Shown piece after piece: positions 1 through 8,951 of a DNA stretch of 64,000 nucleotides. A program made the translations under genes and the position numbers. The notes beneath the pieces are model-generated. The model was not told the origin of the DNA and did not search any database. It worked only from the letters and a program-made list of their open reading frames with translations. The DNA is from Rikenellaceae bacterium (GTDB taxonomy: Bacteria > Bacteroidota > Bacteroidia > Bacteroidales > Rikenellaceae). Numbering within the stretch: position 1 is the stretch's first letter; each line of letters opens with the position of its first letter. Location: positions 1 through 64,000 of the forward strand of contig JAJQEF010000013.1 in the NCBI GenBank assembly GCA_021201795.1, written 5' to 3'.

Positions 1-20
1 ATTATAAACTATGTGCCGTT

Positions 21-51
21 TTTGTCTTTTGACTAAAAATAAGTAAGTTTG
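21..51 (+). promoter_or_regulatory. Bacteroidota-type promoter of the Skp-like gene
   Basis: TTTG at 21-24 and TAAGTTTG at 44-51, separated by 19 nt, match the Bacteroidota primary sigma-factor consensus (TTTG, 19-21 nt, TAnnTTTG). The coding start lies 43 nt downstream. Seen directly; function is inferred from the consensus. Confidence 0.7.
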
Positions 52-94
52 CAAACCGATATTTTAAATTTTAATTTAAAATCCATTTATTAAT

Positions 95-700
95 ATGAGG
101 AAATTAATTTGCCCGGTATTGACTTTATTTGCAGCAGTTGCTGTTTTTACCGGATGTACCCAGAATAACGTAGAAACAAATACCGCTGCTGTAGGAAGCG
201 ATTCGGTTAGGGTCAGCAATAACGTTGTGTCGGCAAGTATAGTTTATGTCAATACGGATACTTTGATATCCAAATATGACCTGTATGTCGAATTATCGGA
301 AGCTTTGCAGGAAAAATCGTCAAAGGTCGAGGCAAATCTTACTTCGAGAGGACGTAATCTGGAACGAGATATCATGAATTATCAGGAACAGGTATCTAAA
401 GGACTTGTTACGAGACTTCAGGCGCAGAACCTTGAGGAGGAACTTAATAAAAAACAGCAGGACTTTATCAATTACAGAGATCAGGTCGTTAATGAACTTG
501 CAGAAGAAGAAGCAGTAATGTTTAACAGGATACAGCACAACCTTACAGAGTTCCTTAAAGAGTTCAATGCCGACGGAAGATACGATATGATATTAAGTAC
601 CAGCACAGGTGCTCCGGTATTGATCGCTAATTCGTCGTTGGATATCACAAAAGAGGTTCTCGACGGAATGAACCGTAAATATGCTGAAAGTAAAAATTAA
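95..700 (+). CDS. OmpH/Skp-family periplasmic chaperone, lipoprotein form
   Basis: A 201-residue protein with a lipoprotein signal peptide: hydrophobic segment at residues 8-19, then FTGC with Cys21 as the likely lipidated residue. After a low-complexity linker comes a beta strand with the VNTD start typical of OmpH, a long charged helical region (about residues 65-150, predicted coiled coil) and a short C-terminal strand section. OmpH/Skp proteins hold unfolded outer-membrane proteins in the periplasm through helical tentacles. The lipid anchor differs from soluble Skp of proteobacteria. It has its own promoter and a terminator directly after it, so it is monocistronic. The family call rests on layout rather than on a catalytic motif. 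Confidence 0.75.
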   Translation: MRKLICPVLTLFAAVAVFTGCTQNNVETNTAAVGSDSVRVSNNVVSASIVYVNTDTLISKYDLYVELSEALQEKSSKVEANLTSRGRNLERDIMNYQEQVSKGLVTRLQAQNLEEELNKKQQDFINYRDQVVNELAEEEAVMFNRIQHNLTEFLKEFNADGRYDMILSTSTGAPVLIANSSLDITKEVLDGMNRKYAESKN

Positions 701-722
701 TCGGTAGATATTCCATACTCAA

Positions 723-752
723 AAATAAGGCTCCTGAGAGAGCCGTATTTTT
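723..752 (+). terminator. Rho-independent terminator after the Skp-like gene
   Basis: GGCTC (729-733) and GAGCC (740-744) form a stem, extended by AATA/TATT with one mismatch, followed by a run of T. Confidence 0.75.
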
Positions 753-825
753 TTAGACCTTTCAAAATGAGTAAATATGGCAAATTTTAACGTAAATGTG
801 GCATTATCCACGTTAATTTATTAGC

Positions 826-833
826 TACCTTTG
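826..833 (+). promoter_or_regulatory. Promoter -7 element of the phosphoesterase gene
   Basis: TACCTTTG matches TAnnTTTG. The ATG at 849 follows only 15 nt later, so the 5' leader would be very short. There is no clear TTTG at -33. A GTGG/CCAC inverted repeat with a 6-nt loop (799-812) lies just upstream. Confidence 0.55.
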
Positions 834-848
834 CTTATATATTTTGCA

Positions 849-1652
849 ATGGGGTATAGAAATTTTCTTATATTTTTTTCAGTTTTCATATTATCCGGAT
901 GTGATCTTATCGATTATCATCCGTATGATGCCCGTGTACGTACCGATACTGATATAAACAATAAGAATATCGAAGAGATCGAACGTATTTGCGAAAATAA
1001 GGACACCCTGCGTTTTGTATTGATGGCGGACAGTCAGGGATTTTACGATGAGACGAGGGATTTCGTGAGGCATGTAAATGCCAGGGGAGACGTGGATTTT
1101 GTAATACATGGCGGAGATATAGCGGATTTCGGAGCAACTCTCGAATTTAAATGGGTGCACGATATAATGTCTGAACTGGATGTACCGTATGTGGCGCTTA
1201 TCGGAAATCACGATATAATAGGCAATGGGCTCTACGTATATAAAGAGATGTATGGAGAACTGAATTTTTCTTTTATTGCCGCACGAACCAAATTCCTGTG
1301 CCTCAATACGAACGCTCTCGAATTCGACTACGGTGAAAATGTCCCGGATTTTAATTTTATAAAATCCGAACAAAGTGCGGACAACGGTCTATATGACAGA
1401 ACGATAGCCGTTATGCATGCGAAACCGAAATCGGATCAGTTCAGCAACAATGTAGCGGATTATTTTCAGTATATGCTGAAACAATTCAAGGGACTGATGT
1501 TCTGTCTGCATTCTCACGACCATAGTTTACAGGCTGTCGATATTTTTGAAGACGGCGTGATGTATTACGGATGCAGTTGTATGAAGGATAGGAATTACAT
1601 ATTTATAGAGATAACTCCGGAGGGATATGAGTATGAGGTTGTGTATTTTTAA
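849..1652 (+). CDS. Calcineurin-like metallophosphoesterase lipoprotein
   Basis: A 267-residue protein counted from the ATG at 849. A TTG in the same frame at 831 lies inside the promoter box and is rejected as start. Signal peptide ends in the lipobox LSGC (Cys18). Metallophosphoesterase motifs appear in order: D61-S-Q (where many members have D-x-H), GGD at 88-90, GNHD at 119-122, a lone His190, and HSHDH at 221-225. The two-metal site therefore looks complete apart from the Gln variant, so it is probably an active phosphatase or phosphodiesterase anchored in the envelope. The substrate cannot be told. Its 3' end overlaps the next gene by 26 nt, suggesting joint expression and related roles. 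Confidence 0.75.
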   Translation: MGYRNFLIFFSVFILSGCDLIDYHPYDARVRTDTDINNKNIEEIERICENKDTLRFVLMADSQGFYDETRDFVRHVNARGDVDFVIHGGDIADFGATLEFKWVHDIMSELDVPYVALIGNHDIIGNGLYVYKEMYGELNFSFIAARTKFLCLNTNALEFDYGENVPDFNFIKSEQSADNGLYDRTIAVMHAKPKSDQFSNNVADYFQYMLKQFKGLMFCLHSHDHSLQAVDIFEDGVMYYGCSCMKDRNYIFIEITPEGYEYEVVYF

Positions 1653-2253
1653 ATGGTTGCTGCTTCCGGTTGTCGCTTTGTTCAGTATGTCCGCCTATTC
1701 TCAGGAGTCCCTGGATGCGCAGGGATACCGTGATAAATGGAACAAATTGATACCTCGCTACGGTAAGGCTCAGTTTGCCGGTTCTATAGGGGTATTTTCT
1801 TTCGGTCCGGGTTGGAATTACAGCAAGAACCGCCTTGAGACGGATATTTTGTTCGGATTTCTTCCAAAGTTTTCGGACACCCGTGCACGCGTGACTTTTA
1901 CACTTAAGCAGAATTATCTCCCATGGCGGGTTAATCTTGGCGAAAAGTGGTACTTCGAACCGCTCAACTGCGGATTGTTCATGAATTCCATTATGAATAA
2001 AAGATATTGGCTGTCCGAGCCTTCCAAATATCCAAAGGGCGGATATTACAAATTCGCTACTAAAGTCAGGTTCAATATCTTTGTGGGGCAGAGATTTACA
2101 TTTAAAACCGACCGTAACGGAATGAGGTCGGTATCCGGTTATTACGAGATAAGTTCCTGTGATCTCTATATTCTAAGTGCGGTAACTAATAAATATTTGA
2201 AGCCTAAGGATTATCTGAGCCTTGCGCTCGGTCTGAAAATTCAGATATTGTAG
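1627..2253 (+). CDS. Exported protein, small predicted outer-membrane barrel, unknown function
   Basis: 208 residues with a signal peptide (hydrophobic core at about 9-20, cleavage near SAYSQ). The mature part is rich in alternating aromatic/polar strands (GVFSFGPGWNY, LFGFLPKF, KVRFNIFVGQRF) and ends in strand-like residues, which fits a small outer-membrane beta-barrel. A second ATG at 1633 is an equally good start. It overlaps the upstream phosphoesterase gene by 26 nt, so the two are almost certainly co-transcribed. I do not recognise a characterised family. A PagL/LpxR-like lipid-modifying barrel is one possibility, but no catalytic signature was identified. Confidence 0.6.
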   Translation: MSMRLCIFKWLLLPVVALFSMSAYSQESLDAQGYRDKWNKLIPRYGKAQFAGSIGVFSFGPGWNYSKNRLETDILFGFLPKFSDTRARVTFTLKQNYLPWRVNLGEKWYFEPLNCGLFMNSIMNKRYWLSEPSKYPKGGYYKFATKVRFNIFVGQRFTFKTDRNGMRSVSGYYEISSCDLYILSAVTNKYLKPKDYLSLALGLKIQIL

Positions 2254-2254
2254 A

Positions 2255-3223
2255 TTATTTGTCACGCTCCATTATGAAGTCCATGTACAACTTCAGGGAT
2301 GTTTTTACTTCCGAATCATCGTATCGTTCGATTATATCCGAAGCCTTCCGGATGAATTCATGCATTGTTGCGGTGGTCTTTTCTATGGAATCGGAATTCA
2401 GGATCATTTTATGAATGGTCTCCGCGTTCTCTTCCTTGTATTTTACCCCGCTCAATAAACCGATGATTTTCTTTTTATTTCTTTCATCCGAATTATTGAG
2501 AAGGATGAGTAATGGAAGGGTCACCTTTCTATCTTTAATATCTTTTAAGGCAGGCTTCCCAGTATTATTATCTCTCGACAGGTCAAGAATATCGTCTTTT
2601 ATCTGAAACGCCATTCCCAGATATTCCCCGAAGAGCCTCATGTTTTCTATATTATCTTCACTGCTGCCGACAGATCGCGCTCCGAGTGCTGCGCAGGAGC
2701 CGAGCAGGGAGGCGGTTTTTTTATTTATGGTCTCGAAATACTGCGCTTCATTCATATCCAGTCTGGACGCATGCTCCATCTGGATAAGTTCCCCTTCGGA
2801 TAATTTTTCGAAAGAATCTATGATTACTGCCAGCAGGTCCGCCGCATTGTTATTTACTGCCAGCGACATTGCCCTTGCCAGCACGTAATCTCCGGTAAGC
2901 ACGGCGATCTTGGACCTCCATATCGCGTTCACGGATAACTTCCCCCGGCGTATATACGCATCGTCGATAATGTCGTCGTGGATCAATGATGCCGCATGGG
3001 TCAATTCCGCAAGTACCGCTCCTATATAACTTTTTCTGTTTATTGTTCCGTGCAGGGCCGCGGTGAGCAGTACGAGCAGGGGACGCATCTGCTTCCCTCT
3101 TTTTTCGAATACGTAGTTAATTACCGAAGACACCGAAGTGTTTTCGTTCCGAAGGCAGTCCGCGAGAAGTCCGTTAAACTCCTCCATTTCTTTTTCTACG
3201 GGTTTACGTATCCTGTCCAGCAT
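2255..3223 (-). CDS. Polyprenyl diphosphate synthase (trans-isoprenyl, long chain)
   Basis: 322 residues, normal for octaprenyl/heptaprenyl diphosphate synthases. The first aspartate-rich motif (HDDIIDD, D83/D84) and the second (KDDILD, D210/D211) are both present, with the basic RG pair after the first. These bind Mg-diphosphate for chain elongation with isopentenyl diphosphate. The likely product is the side chain of menaquinone. It is the last gene of a leftward unit after the amidase and MlaD genes (45 nt gap). Product length cannot be settled from sequence alone, so no symbol is given. Confidence 0.9.
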   Translation of the reverse strand: MLDRIRKPVEKEMEEFNGLLADCLRNENTSVSSVINYVFEKRGKQMRPLLVLLTAALHGTINRKSYIGAVLAELTHAASLIHDDIIDDAYIRRGKLSVNAIWRSKIAVLTGDYVLARAMSLAVNNNAADLLAVIIDSFEKLSEGELIQMEHASRLDMNEAQYFETINKKTASLLGSCAALGARSVGSSEDNIENMRLFGEYLGMAFQIKDDILDLSRDNNTGKPALKDIKDRKVTLPLLILLNNSDERNKKKIIGLLSGVKYKEENAETIHKMILNSDSIEKTTATMHEFIRKASDIIERYDDSEVKTSLKLYMDFIMERDK

Positions 3224-3268
3224 ATCTGTAGCTTACCAATTTATCCGGATGTTATGCAACAATGATGC

Positions 3269-4186
3269 TTATTTATCTCTGTTTCTGCCCCCGAAAACGG
3301 AAATGTTAATGTACCTTTTAGGATGCTCTTTAATATCTGCGAGTAATAGAGACAGATTGTTGCTCGCGGCCACGAGGCTGTCGTAGAGTGCTTCATCGTT
3401 AACGAGTTGTGCTATCGTGCCACTGCCTTCGTTCATCTTGCGTGTTATTTCACTAAGGTTGCTGACCGTAGCGTTGAATTCCCCGACGAGCCCGTTAAGG
3501 TCGATGCTGCTAAGCGAATCGGTGAATTCGTCCATGTTAGCGAGGATATTGTCGATACGGTAAGTATTGTCCGATAATGATTTTGTAACAGTATTGAGAT
3601 TGCTCGCGATCTCGCTCAGATCCGAAGCGATAAGATTATCCACATTCTTTATGGCATTGCCGATGCTGTTCAGGTTATCCTCGTTAAGAGCTTCGTTTAT
3701 ATGATCCAGTGTTGTGTTGAGGTTTTCGAGAATGGTATATGTCTTATTTCTGATCTCGTCTATTTCGGATGTGATCATTCCTATCGCGTCCTTGGGTCCT
3801 ACCGAAGGTATGGTGTCCCCTGCATGGAAAAATACGCCGGATTCCCCGTATACAAGGTTTAATACCGTGCCGCTGATAATATAAGTATTGGTTGCCTCGA
3901 TTCTGGAATCTACCGGTATCTTGTATTCTGAGTTTACCGTAAATTCGACGATTATTTTGTCGTCGACCTGCGGATTGTATTTAATGCCGGTTACATTGCC
4001 TATTTTGAGCCCCCTGAGCCTTATCTCCGTTGAAGATTTCAGACCGTCCGCTTTTTCAAACGTAGCGTAATATGTCCTGGTAGACTCGAAAAAATTCTTA
4101 CCTTTAAGATAGTTCGCTCCCCAGAATAATAATAACAGCATCGATACGCCGAAAATTCCTATTTTTACTTCTTTTCTTATTTTCAT
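3269..4186 (-). CDS. MlaD/MCE-domain protein, lipid transport
   Basis: 305 residues: one N-terminal membrane helix (about residues 8-24, with KIGIFGVSML) followed by an MCE domain (about 38-115, including the LRGLKIGNVTGI motif) and a long C-terminal helical region. In the Mla system such proteins form hexameric rings that carry phospholipids between the membranes with an MlaE/MlaF ABC transporter. Those partners are not in this window. It starts 7 nt after the amidase stop, so it belongs to the same leftward operon. Confidence 0.85.
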   Translation of the reverse strand: MKIRKEVKIGIFGVSMLLLLFWGANYLKGKNFFESTRTYYATFEKADGLKSSTEIRLRGLKIGNVTGIKYNPQVDDKIIVEFTVNSEYKIPVDSRIEATNTYIISGTVLNLVYGESGVFFHAGDTIPSVGPKDAIGMITSEIDEIRNKTYTILENLNTTLDHINEALNEDNLNSIGNAIKNVDNLIASDLSEIASNLNTVTKSLSDNTYRIDNILANMDEFTDSLSSIDLNGLVGEFNATVSNLSEITRKMNEGSGTIAQLVNDEALYDSLVAASNNLSLLLADIKEHPKRYINISVFGGRNRDK

Positions 4187-4193
4187 TTTAGTT

Positions 4194-5324
4194 TTATTTC
4201 TTTTTCATTTCGTCCGTAATAACAATTCTCTCTCCATCCTGAAATGCCACAATAAATGCGTCTTTGAATTTTTGTCGGACTTTTTTCTGAAGTTCCAGTG
4301 CATTTTTATAAGAGTCCGTCTCTTCCACATAATATTTATAGAGTCCGTCGGCCTTTATCTCCGTCACTTTATTTCTGTAATTACCGAACTGCGACGAATT
4401 AGATGTGTTCATCTGCCTTGACGAAGCTGCGACCTGTATCCTGTATTTTACCGCACCGTCCGAAATATTCGACTGCGCATGCTCCTTAATGGGTTCGATA
4501 GGTCTGGTAATAGCGGTCTGCGACCCACTGCCGTTCTTCTCCATTCTGCTTTTATATCCTGTAAAAGCGTCGCACATAGCCTGTGCGAGTTTTGTCTGCC
4601 CTGCATCGGAATTCATGAATTTCCTTTCATTGGCGTTGGAAATAAAGCCTATCTCCGTAAGTACACTGGGCATTGAAGTGGCTCTCAGTACCAGAAGGTT
4701 TTTGTTATTTTTCGCGCCTCTGTTCGGCATAGAGGTGTATTTAGTAAATTGCTTTTGAAGCTGATCCGCAAACAGAATGCTTTGTTCCTGATAAACGTAT
4801 TGCATCAGGGAAAAAAGAATGAACGATTCCGGCGAGTCAGGCTGGTAGCCCTGATAACGCGTTTCATAATCATCCTCGAGCAGGATAACGCTGTTCTCTC
4901 TTTTCGCGACGTCCAGATTCTCATTTGCGCCGCCTTCACCCATAACGAATGTTTCCGTGCCCACGGCACTCGTATTGCTCGCCGCATTGGCGTGTATCGA
5001 AATAAACAGGTCCGCTTTGGAATTGTTCGCTATGTCGCTTCTTTTATATAATTCGAGATATACATCGGTTTTTCTCGTATAGATAACGTTTACATCAGGG
5101 TGAGCCTTCTTTATCATATCGCCCAGCTTAAGGGCGACCTTGAGAACGACATCCTTTTCTTTTACACCGCCCGAAACCGCTCCCGGATCTTTGCCTCCGT
5201 GGCCGGGATCGATCACGACGGTTCTTACCTGTGTCGATTTGGTCTCCTGTCCGTATACATCAGAAAACTGTCCGAAAAATAACCCGACGGAAATTATGAG
5301 GAAATGTAATATAAGTCGTTTCAT
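4194..5324 (-). CDS. N-acetylmuramoyl-L-alanine amidase with SPOR-like tail
   Basis: 376 residues with a signal peptide, then an Amidase_3 domain: VIDPGHGGKDPGA (zinc His42), SIHANA (His111) and TEIGFISN near the end of the domain. This enzyme cleaves the amide bond between MurNAc and the stem peptide in the periplasm and is used for cell separation. The C-terminal 80 residues, starting KYRIQVAAS, resemble a SPOR domain, which would target septal glycan strands lacking stem peptides. First gene of the leftward amidase-mlaD-polyprenyl synthase unit. Confidence 0.88.
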   Translation of the reverse strand: MKRLILHFLIISVGLFFGQFSDVYGQETKSTQVRTVVIDPGHGGKDPGAVSGGVKEKDVVLKVALKLGDMIKKAHPDVNVIYTRKTDVYLELYKRSDIANNSKADLFISIHANAASNTSAVGTETFVMGEGGANENLDVAKRENSVILLEDDYETRYQGYQPDSPESFILFSLMQYVYQEQSILFADQLQKQFTKYTSMPNRGAKNNKNLLVLRATSMPSVLTEIGFISNANERKFMNSDAGQTKLAQAMCDAFTGYKSRMEKNGSGSQTAITRPIEPIKEHAQSNISDGAVKYRIQVAASSRQMNTSNSSQFGNYRNKVTEIKADGLYKYYVEETDSYKNALELQKKVRQKFKDAFIVAFQDGERIVITDEMKKK

Positions 5325-5364
5325 TACGTTAAAAATATTATCTTTATCCCCGGTTTGGTAAAGA

Positions 5365-5381
5365 TCCCGGACGAGCCGGGA
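5365..5381. promoter_or_regulatory. Inverted repeat between the divergent amidase and LptD genes
   Basis: TCCCGG (5365-5370) and CCGGGA (5376-5381) form a perfect 6-bp inverted repeat around ACGAG. It lies in the leader of both divergent genes, with no T-run, so it is more likely an operator or leader hairpin than a terminator. Confidence 0.35.
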
Positions 5382-5391
5382 AACTAATGCG

Positions 5392-5399
5392 CAAAGTTA
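5392..5399 (-). promoter_or_regulatory. Promoter -7 element of the amidase operon
   Basis: CAAAGTTA on the + strand is TAACTTTG on the - strand and matches TAnnTTTG. No -33 TTTG is evident. It sits only 16 nt from the LptD start on the other strand. Confidence 0.5.
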
Positions 5400-5414
5400 A
5401 ATAAAAATCGCAAT

Positions 5415-8345
5415 TTGGCAGTAAAGTTTAGAAAATATAGTGCTTTCTCCATTATTTTAATAATGGTCATGCTGATTCAGTGGACTGTATTTGCCGACAT
5501 GAGGCCGGATGCGGAACCGCTTACCATACTCGATTTTTCCAATGACGATCCTATTACCATACCGGACAGTGCGGAAACGATACTCGTCGAGCCTTCGCTC
5601 CTGATGCTGCCGGACAGCATAGTGCCGTCGGTAACGCCTGTCGATACCGAATTACCGGACTCTCTTATTATACCTTATTCCATAACCAGGGACTCCCTGG
5701 GACAATTATATCTTCTGCCGGATTCCATTTTGCTGGATTCGGTAAGGTTGGATTCGCTTCGACAGGTCGGTTTTATTACGGATTCGTTAGGAATAGATTC
5801 CCTCATCCAGGTATTTATTTCACTGGAATCCGCCGCAGGGGATTCGACAGCAAGGGGAGGAGGCTTCCTTGACGATCCGATAACCGGAAAGACAGACTCC
5901 ATGGTATATCGTGCGAACGAAAGAATGATGTACGCGTATGATAACGGAGAGGTATATTACCAGGATATGATACTTATTGCGGATTATACCGAATTGGATC
6001 TCGATACCAAACATATATATGCATACGGAGTATCGGATTCCACAGGAGTGGCTACCAGGCCTGTCTTTCAGCAATCGGGTAGCGAGGATATCATAATGGA
6101 TACGATAACATATAACCTCGACACTCACAAAGCGAAGATCAAGAATATATTTACCCGCGACGGAGACGGTATATTAAGAGGAGGAATTGTGAAACGTATG
6201 CCTGACCAGACGTTCAATATTGCCGGAGGGCAGTACACCACCTGCGACCACGATCATCCGCATTTTTATTTCCAGATGACCAAGGCCAAAGTTATCCCCG
6301 GGAAAAAGATAGTCATGAATCCGACCTATTTCGTCATGGAAGACGTACCTATATATTTTATCGGACTACCATTCGGTTTCGTACCATTGAATAATAATCA
6401 AAGTTCAGGATTTATAATGCCTACCTTCGGAGAGCAGTCACTGAAAGGATTCTTTCTTCGCGACGGAGGATATTACTGGTGTCCTAACGATTATATGGAT
6501 ATGACGATGCTCGGAGGTATTTATACTTTGGGTTCCTGGGAGACCTCGCTTTCTTCACGGTATAGATTGCGCTATCGCTTTAACGGAGTGTTAAATATTA
6601 ATTTTGCAAAAGAAGTGTTTGGGGACAGAGGGTCTGCTGACTTTGGCAATATGACCAATTTCCGTGTACAGTGGAGCCACACGCAGGATCCCAAGTTTCG
6701 TCCTAATTCGACGTTCTCGGCCAGTGTTAACTTCTCGACTTCGGGATATAATAAATATTCCTCGAATAATATAAACGATTATGTCAGCACCCAGATCAAT
6801 TCATCCATAGCTTACTCAAAAAGCTGGCCGGGTAAACCGTTCTCTTTTTCCACTAATATGAGCCATGCCCAGAACAACAAGGATTCGACAGTGACACTTG
6901 CTTTTCCAAACTATTCCTTCAACGTGTCGAGAATATATCCGTTCAAAAGACAGAACCGCGTGGGCAAGGAAAAATGGTACGAGAAAATCAATTTCACATA
7001 TACTAACACAGGAACCAACAAAGTGACGGTCAAAGAGAGGGATCTTTTTTCCGAAGAGATGTTCAAGAAGATGAAAAATGGAATGAATCATTCCATTCCT
7101 ATCTCTACGACTTTGAATCTTTTTAATTATATAAATATCAATCCTTCTGTGAATTATACGGAAAGATGGTACTTCGATAAGGTAAAAAAAGAATATAATC
7201 CGGAAACCAACAGTGTCGAGACTACCGATACTCTGCGCGGATTTTATAGGGTATATAATTACAATTTTTCTGCATCGATGACCACTAACGTATACGGTAC
7301 GTTCATGTTCAAGTCGAACTCTGCGGTACAGGCTATCAGGCACGTTATGACTCCGACAGTATCATTTACCTATACACCTGATTTCGGTCAGGCCAAGTTC
7401 GGTTATTACGAACAAATCCAGCAGGATTCCACCGGTAGAATGGGATATTATTCACCATATGAAAATGGAGTTTATGGTGTTCCGGGAAGAAACAGGTCGG
7501 CATCTATGAGTTTCAGTTTAAAGAACACCCTCGAGATGAAAGTGCGCTCCCGTAACGATTCAACCGGTACCAAAAAAATAAAGATACTTGATGAACTCTC
7601 GTTCAGGGGGTCGTATAATTTCCTGGCGGATTCTCTGAATCTTTCCACAATCAGCGTAGCACTGCGTTCCTCTATAATAAAGGACTTCAATATTAACCTT
7701 AGTATGGTCTTCGACCCGTATCAGGTGGACCAGCAATCCGGAAGACGAATAAATAAATTCTTGATCCGGAAGGGTAAGCTCGCTCGTTTGCAAAGTATAG
7801 GCACATCGTTCAGTTATCGTATTAATGGAGGCGCCACATCTGCACAGGGATATAATAATATTAACGGCAATAATAATTATCTTCCGGGACAGGATATCTT
7901 CGATACCGGTGATTTATTATACGGAGAAGAAGAAGATTATGAATCCGCATTACGGGAACAGGTGAATATGCGACGGCGGTTGATGACCGGTATGTATTAT
8001 GATTTCAGTATTCCTTACAACTTCGGAGTGAACTATAGCGTGAGTTATTATAACAACGGTATTCGTAAGACCGTGACTCAGACCATGAGTTTCAATGCCA
8101 GCGTCAACCTTACCAGTAAATGGGCTATCACTTATAACGGAGGATACGACTTCCAGTCCAAGAAACTTACCACGGGTGTGTTTTATCTGACGCGCGACCT
8201 GCATTGCTGGCAAATGAATTTCTCGTGGGTACCGATAGGCTTCCTTAAAAGCTGGAGCTTCAATATCAGCGTTAAATCCGGAGTGCTTCGAGATGTTAAG
8301 TACGATAAAAGAAGCAGTTACTACGATAATTTCTACGATAAATAA
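5415..8345 (+). CDS. LptD-like LPS assembly outer-membrane protein (OstA family)
   Basis: 976 residues with a signal peptide (hydrophobic about 11-27). The N-terminal part to about residue 150 is rich in DSL/PDS repeats, as in Bacteroidota LptD. An OstA/LptA-like beta-jellyroll follows (about 160-300, with YDNGEVYY and TYNLDTHKAK) and then a long C-terminal beta-barrel ending in aromatic strands. LptD, with lipoprotein LptE, inserts LPS into the outer leaflet. The only start giving an intact signal peptide is a TTG at 5415. An ATG at 5387 opens only a six-codon out-of-frame ORF. It is divergent from the amidase operon and ends at a strong terminator. Confidence 0.85.
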   Translation: MAVKFRKYSAFSIILIMVMLIQWTVFADMRPDAEPLTILDFSNDDPITIPDSAETILVEPSLLMLPDSIVPSVTPVDTELPDSLIIPYSITRDSLGQLYLLPDSILLDSVRLDSLRQVGFITDSLGIDSLIQVFISLESAAGDSTARGGGFLDDPITGKTDSMVYRANERMMYAYDNGEVYYQDMILIADYTELDLDTKHIYAYGVSDSTGVATRPVFQQSGSEDIIMDTITYNLDTHKAKIKNIFTRDGDGILRGGIVKRMPDQTFNIAGGQYTTCDHDHPHFYFQMTKAKVIPGKKIVMNPTYFVMEDVPIYFIGLPFGFVPLNNNQSSGFIMPTFGEQSLKGFFLRDGGYYWCPNDYMDMTMLGGIYTLGSWETSLSSRYRLRYRFNGVLNINFAKEVFGDRGSADFGNMTNFRVQWSHTQDPKFRPNSTFSASVNFSTSGYNKYSSNNINDYVSTQINSSIAYSKSWPGKPFSFSTNMSHAQNNKDSTVTLAFPNYSFNVSRIYPFKRQNRVGKEKWYEKINFTYTNTGTNKVTVKERDLFSEEMFKKMKNGMNHSIPISTTLNLFNYININPSVNYTERWYFDKVKKEYNPETNSVETTDTLRGFYRVYNYNFSASMTTNVYGTFMFKSNSAVQAIRHVMTPTVSFTYTPDFGQAKFGYYEQIQQDSTGRMGYYSPYENGVYGVPGRNRSASMSFSLKNTLEMKVRSRNDSTGTKKIKILDELSFRGSYNFLADSLNLSTISVALRSSIIKDFNINLSMVFDPYQVDQQSGRRINKFLIRKGKLARLQSIGTSFSYRINGGATSAQGYNNINGNNNYLPGQDIFDTGDLLYGEEEDYESALREQVNMRRRLMTGMYYDFSIPYNFGVNYSVSYYNNGIRKTVTQTMSFNASVNLTSKWAITYNGGYDFQSKKLTTGVFYLTRDLHCWQMNFSWVPIGFLKSWSFNISVKSGVLRDVKYDKRSSYYDNFYDK

Positions 8346-8346
8346 T

Positions 8347-8376
8347 AAAATGCGGATCCGAATCGATCCGCATTTT
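8347..8376. terminator. Bidirectional terminator between lptD and the PPOX gene
   Basis: AAAATGCGGATC (347-358) pairs with GATCCGCATTTT (365-376) around a 6-nt loop. T and A tracts on both flanks let it serve both convergent genes. Confidence 0.85.
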
Positions 8377-8382
8377 TTAAGT

Positions 8383-8868
8383 TCAGCTTATTTTGCAAAC
8401 CATTTTATCTGCAGTTTCATTATCGTATTCGGCCGTGTATTTATATTCCCCGTCGAAAACGATAGCCTTTGTCAGTCTGATCTTTAAAATACAGGTACCT
8501 TTGTCCGCTTCGTTTACATGGAGGTCGTAAAAATCGCTGAAAACTTGTTTTAATTCTTCGCACAATTCTTTGTTGCCGCTGTCCGTAGGATGTCCTATAT
8601 TCTCTGCCTCTCCCGATCCGCTCAATAATCCTGTATAAAACGGAAGGCTGTCATCGTAATTACGTGAAAATGCAATCTCGTTATTTACCGAAATATCCTG
8701 CATTTTATGAGAATTCCTGTGTGTGACGATGTAAATGTATCCGTCTTTATAATAACCGTTCACGCTCCTTACCCCGGGAACGTTATTGGCGCATGTAGAT
8801 AATGCGATAACCACGTTACCGCCTAATTGATCTTTAATTACGTTGCATGCAGCAGTAAAATTATTCAT
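8383..8868 (-). CDS. Pyridoxamine 5'-phosphate oxidase-like flavin protein
   Basis: 161 residues with the split-barrel PPOX fold pattern: short N-terminal helix, ALSTC strand, YIYIVTHRNSHKMQDI (typical of the phosphate-binding turn of FMN split barrels) and EIAFSR. Members bind FMN or F420/haem and reduce various small molecules; general stress proteins belong here too. The true substrate cannot be read. It is monocistronic and convergent with lptD. A strong terminator of the upstream operon separates it from the aminotransferase. Confidence 0.65.
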   Translation of the reverse strand: MNNFTAACNVIKDQLGGNVVIALSTCANNVPGVRSVNGYYKDGYIYIVTHRNSHKMQDISVNNEIAFSRNYDDSLPFYTGLLSGSGEAENIGHPTDSGNKELCEELKQVFSDFYDLHVNEADKGTCILKIRLTKAIVFDGEYKYTAEYDNETADKMVCKIS

Positions 8869-8900
8869 AGTCGTCGGTTTAATGTAATATTATAAAGATA

Positions 8901-8930
8901 AAAAAATCGCTCCGTAAAAAGAAGCGATTT
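8901..8930 (-). terminator. Terminator of the smpB-trmH-aminotransferase operon
   Basis: AAATCGCT (8904-8911) and AGCGATTT (8923-8930) form an 8-bp stem. Read on the - strand it ends in a T-run. Confidence 0.8.
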
Positions 8931-8951
8931 GCAATAGAATATGTGTATACT

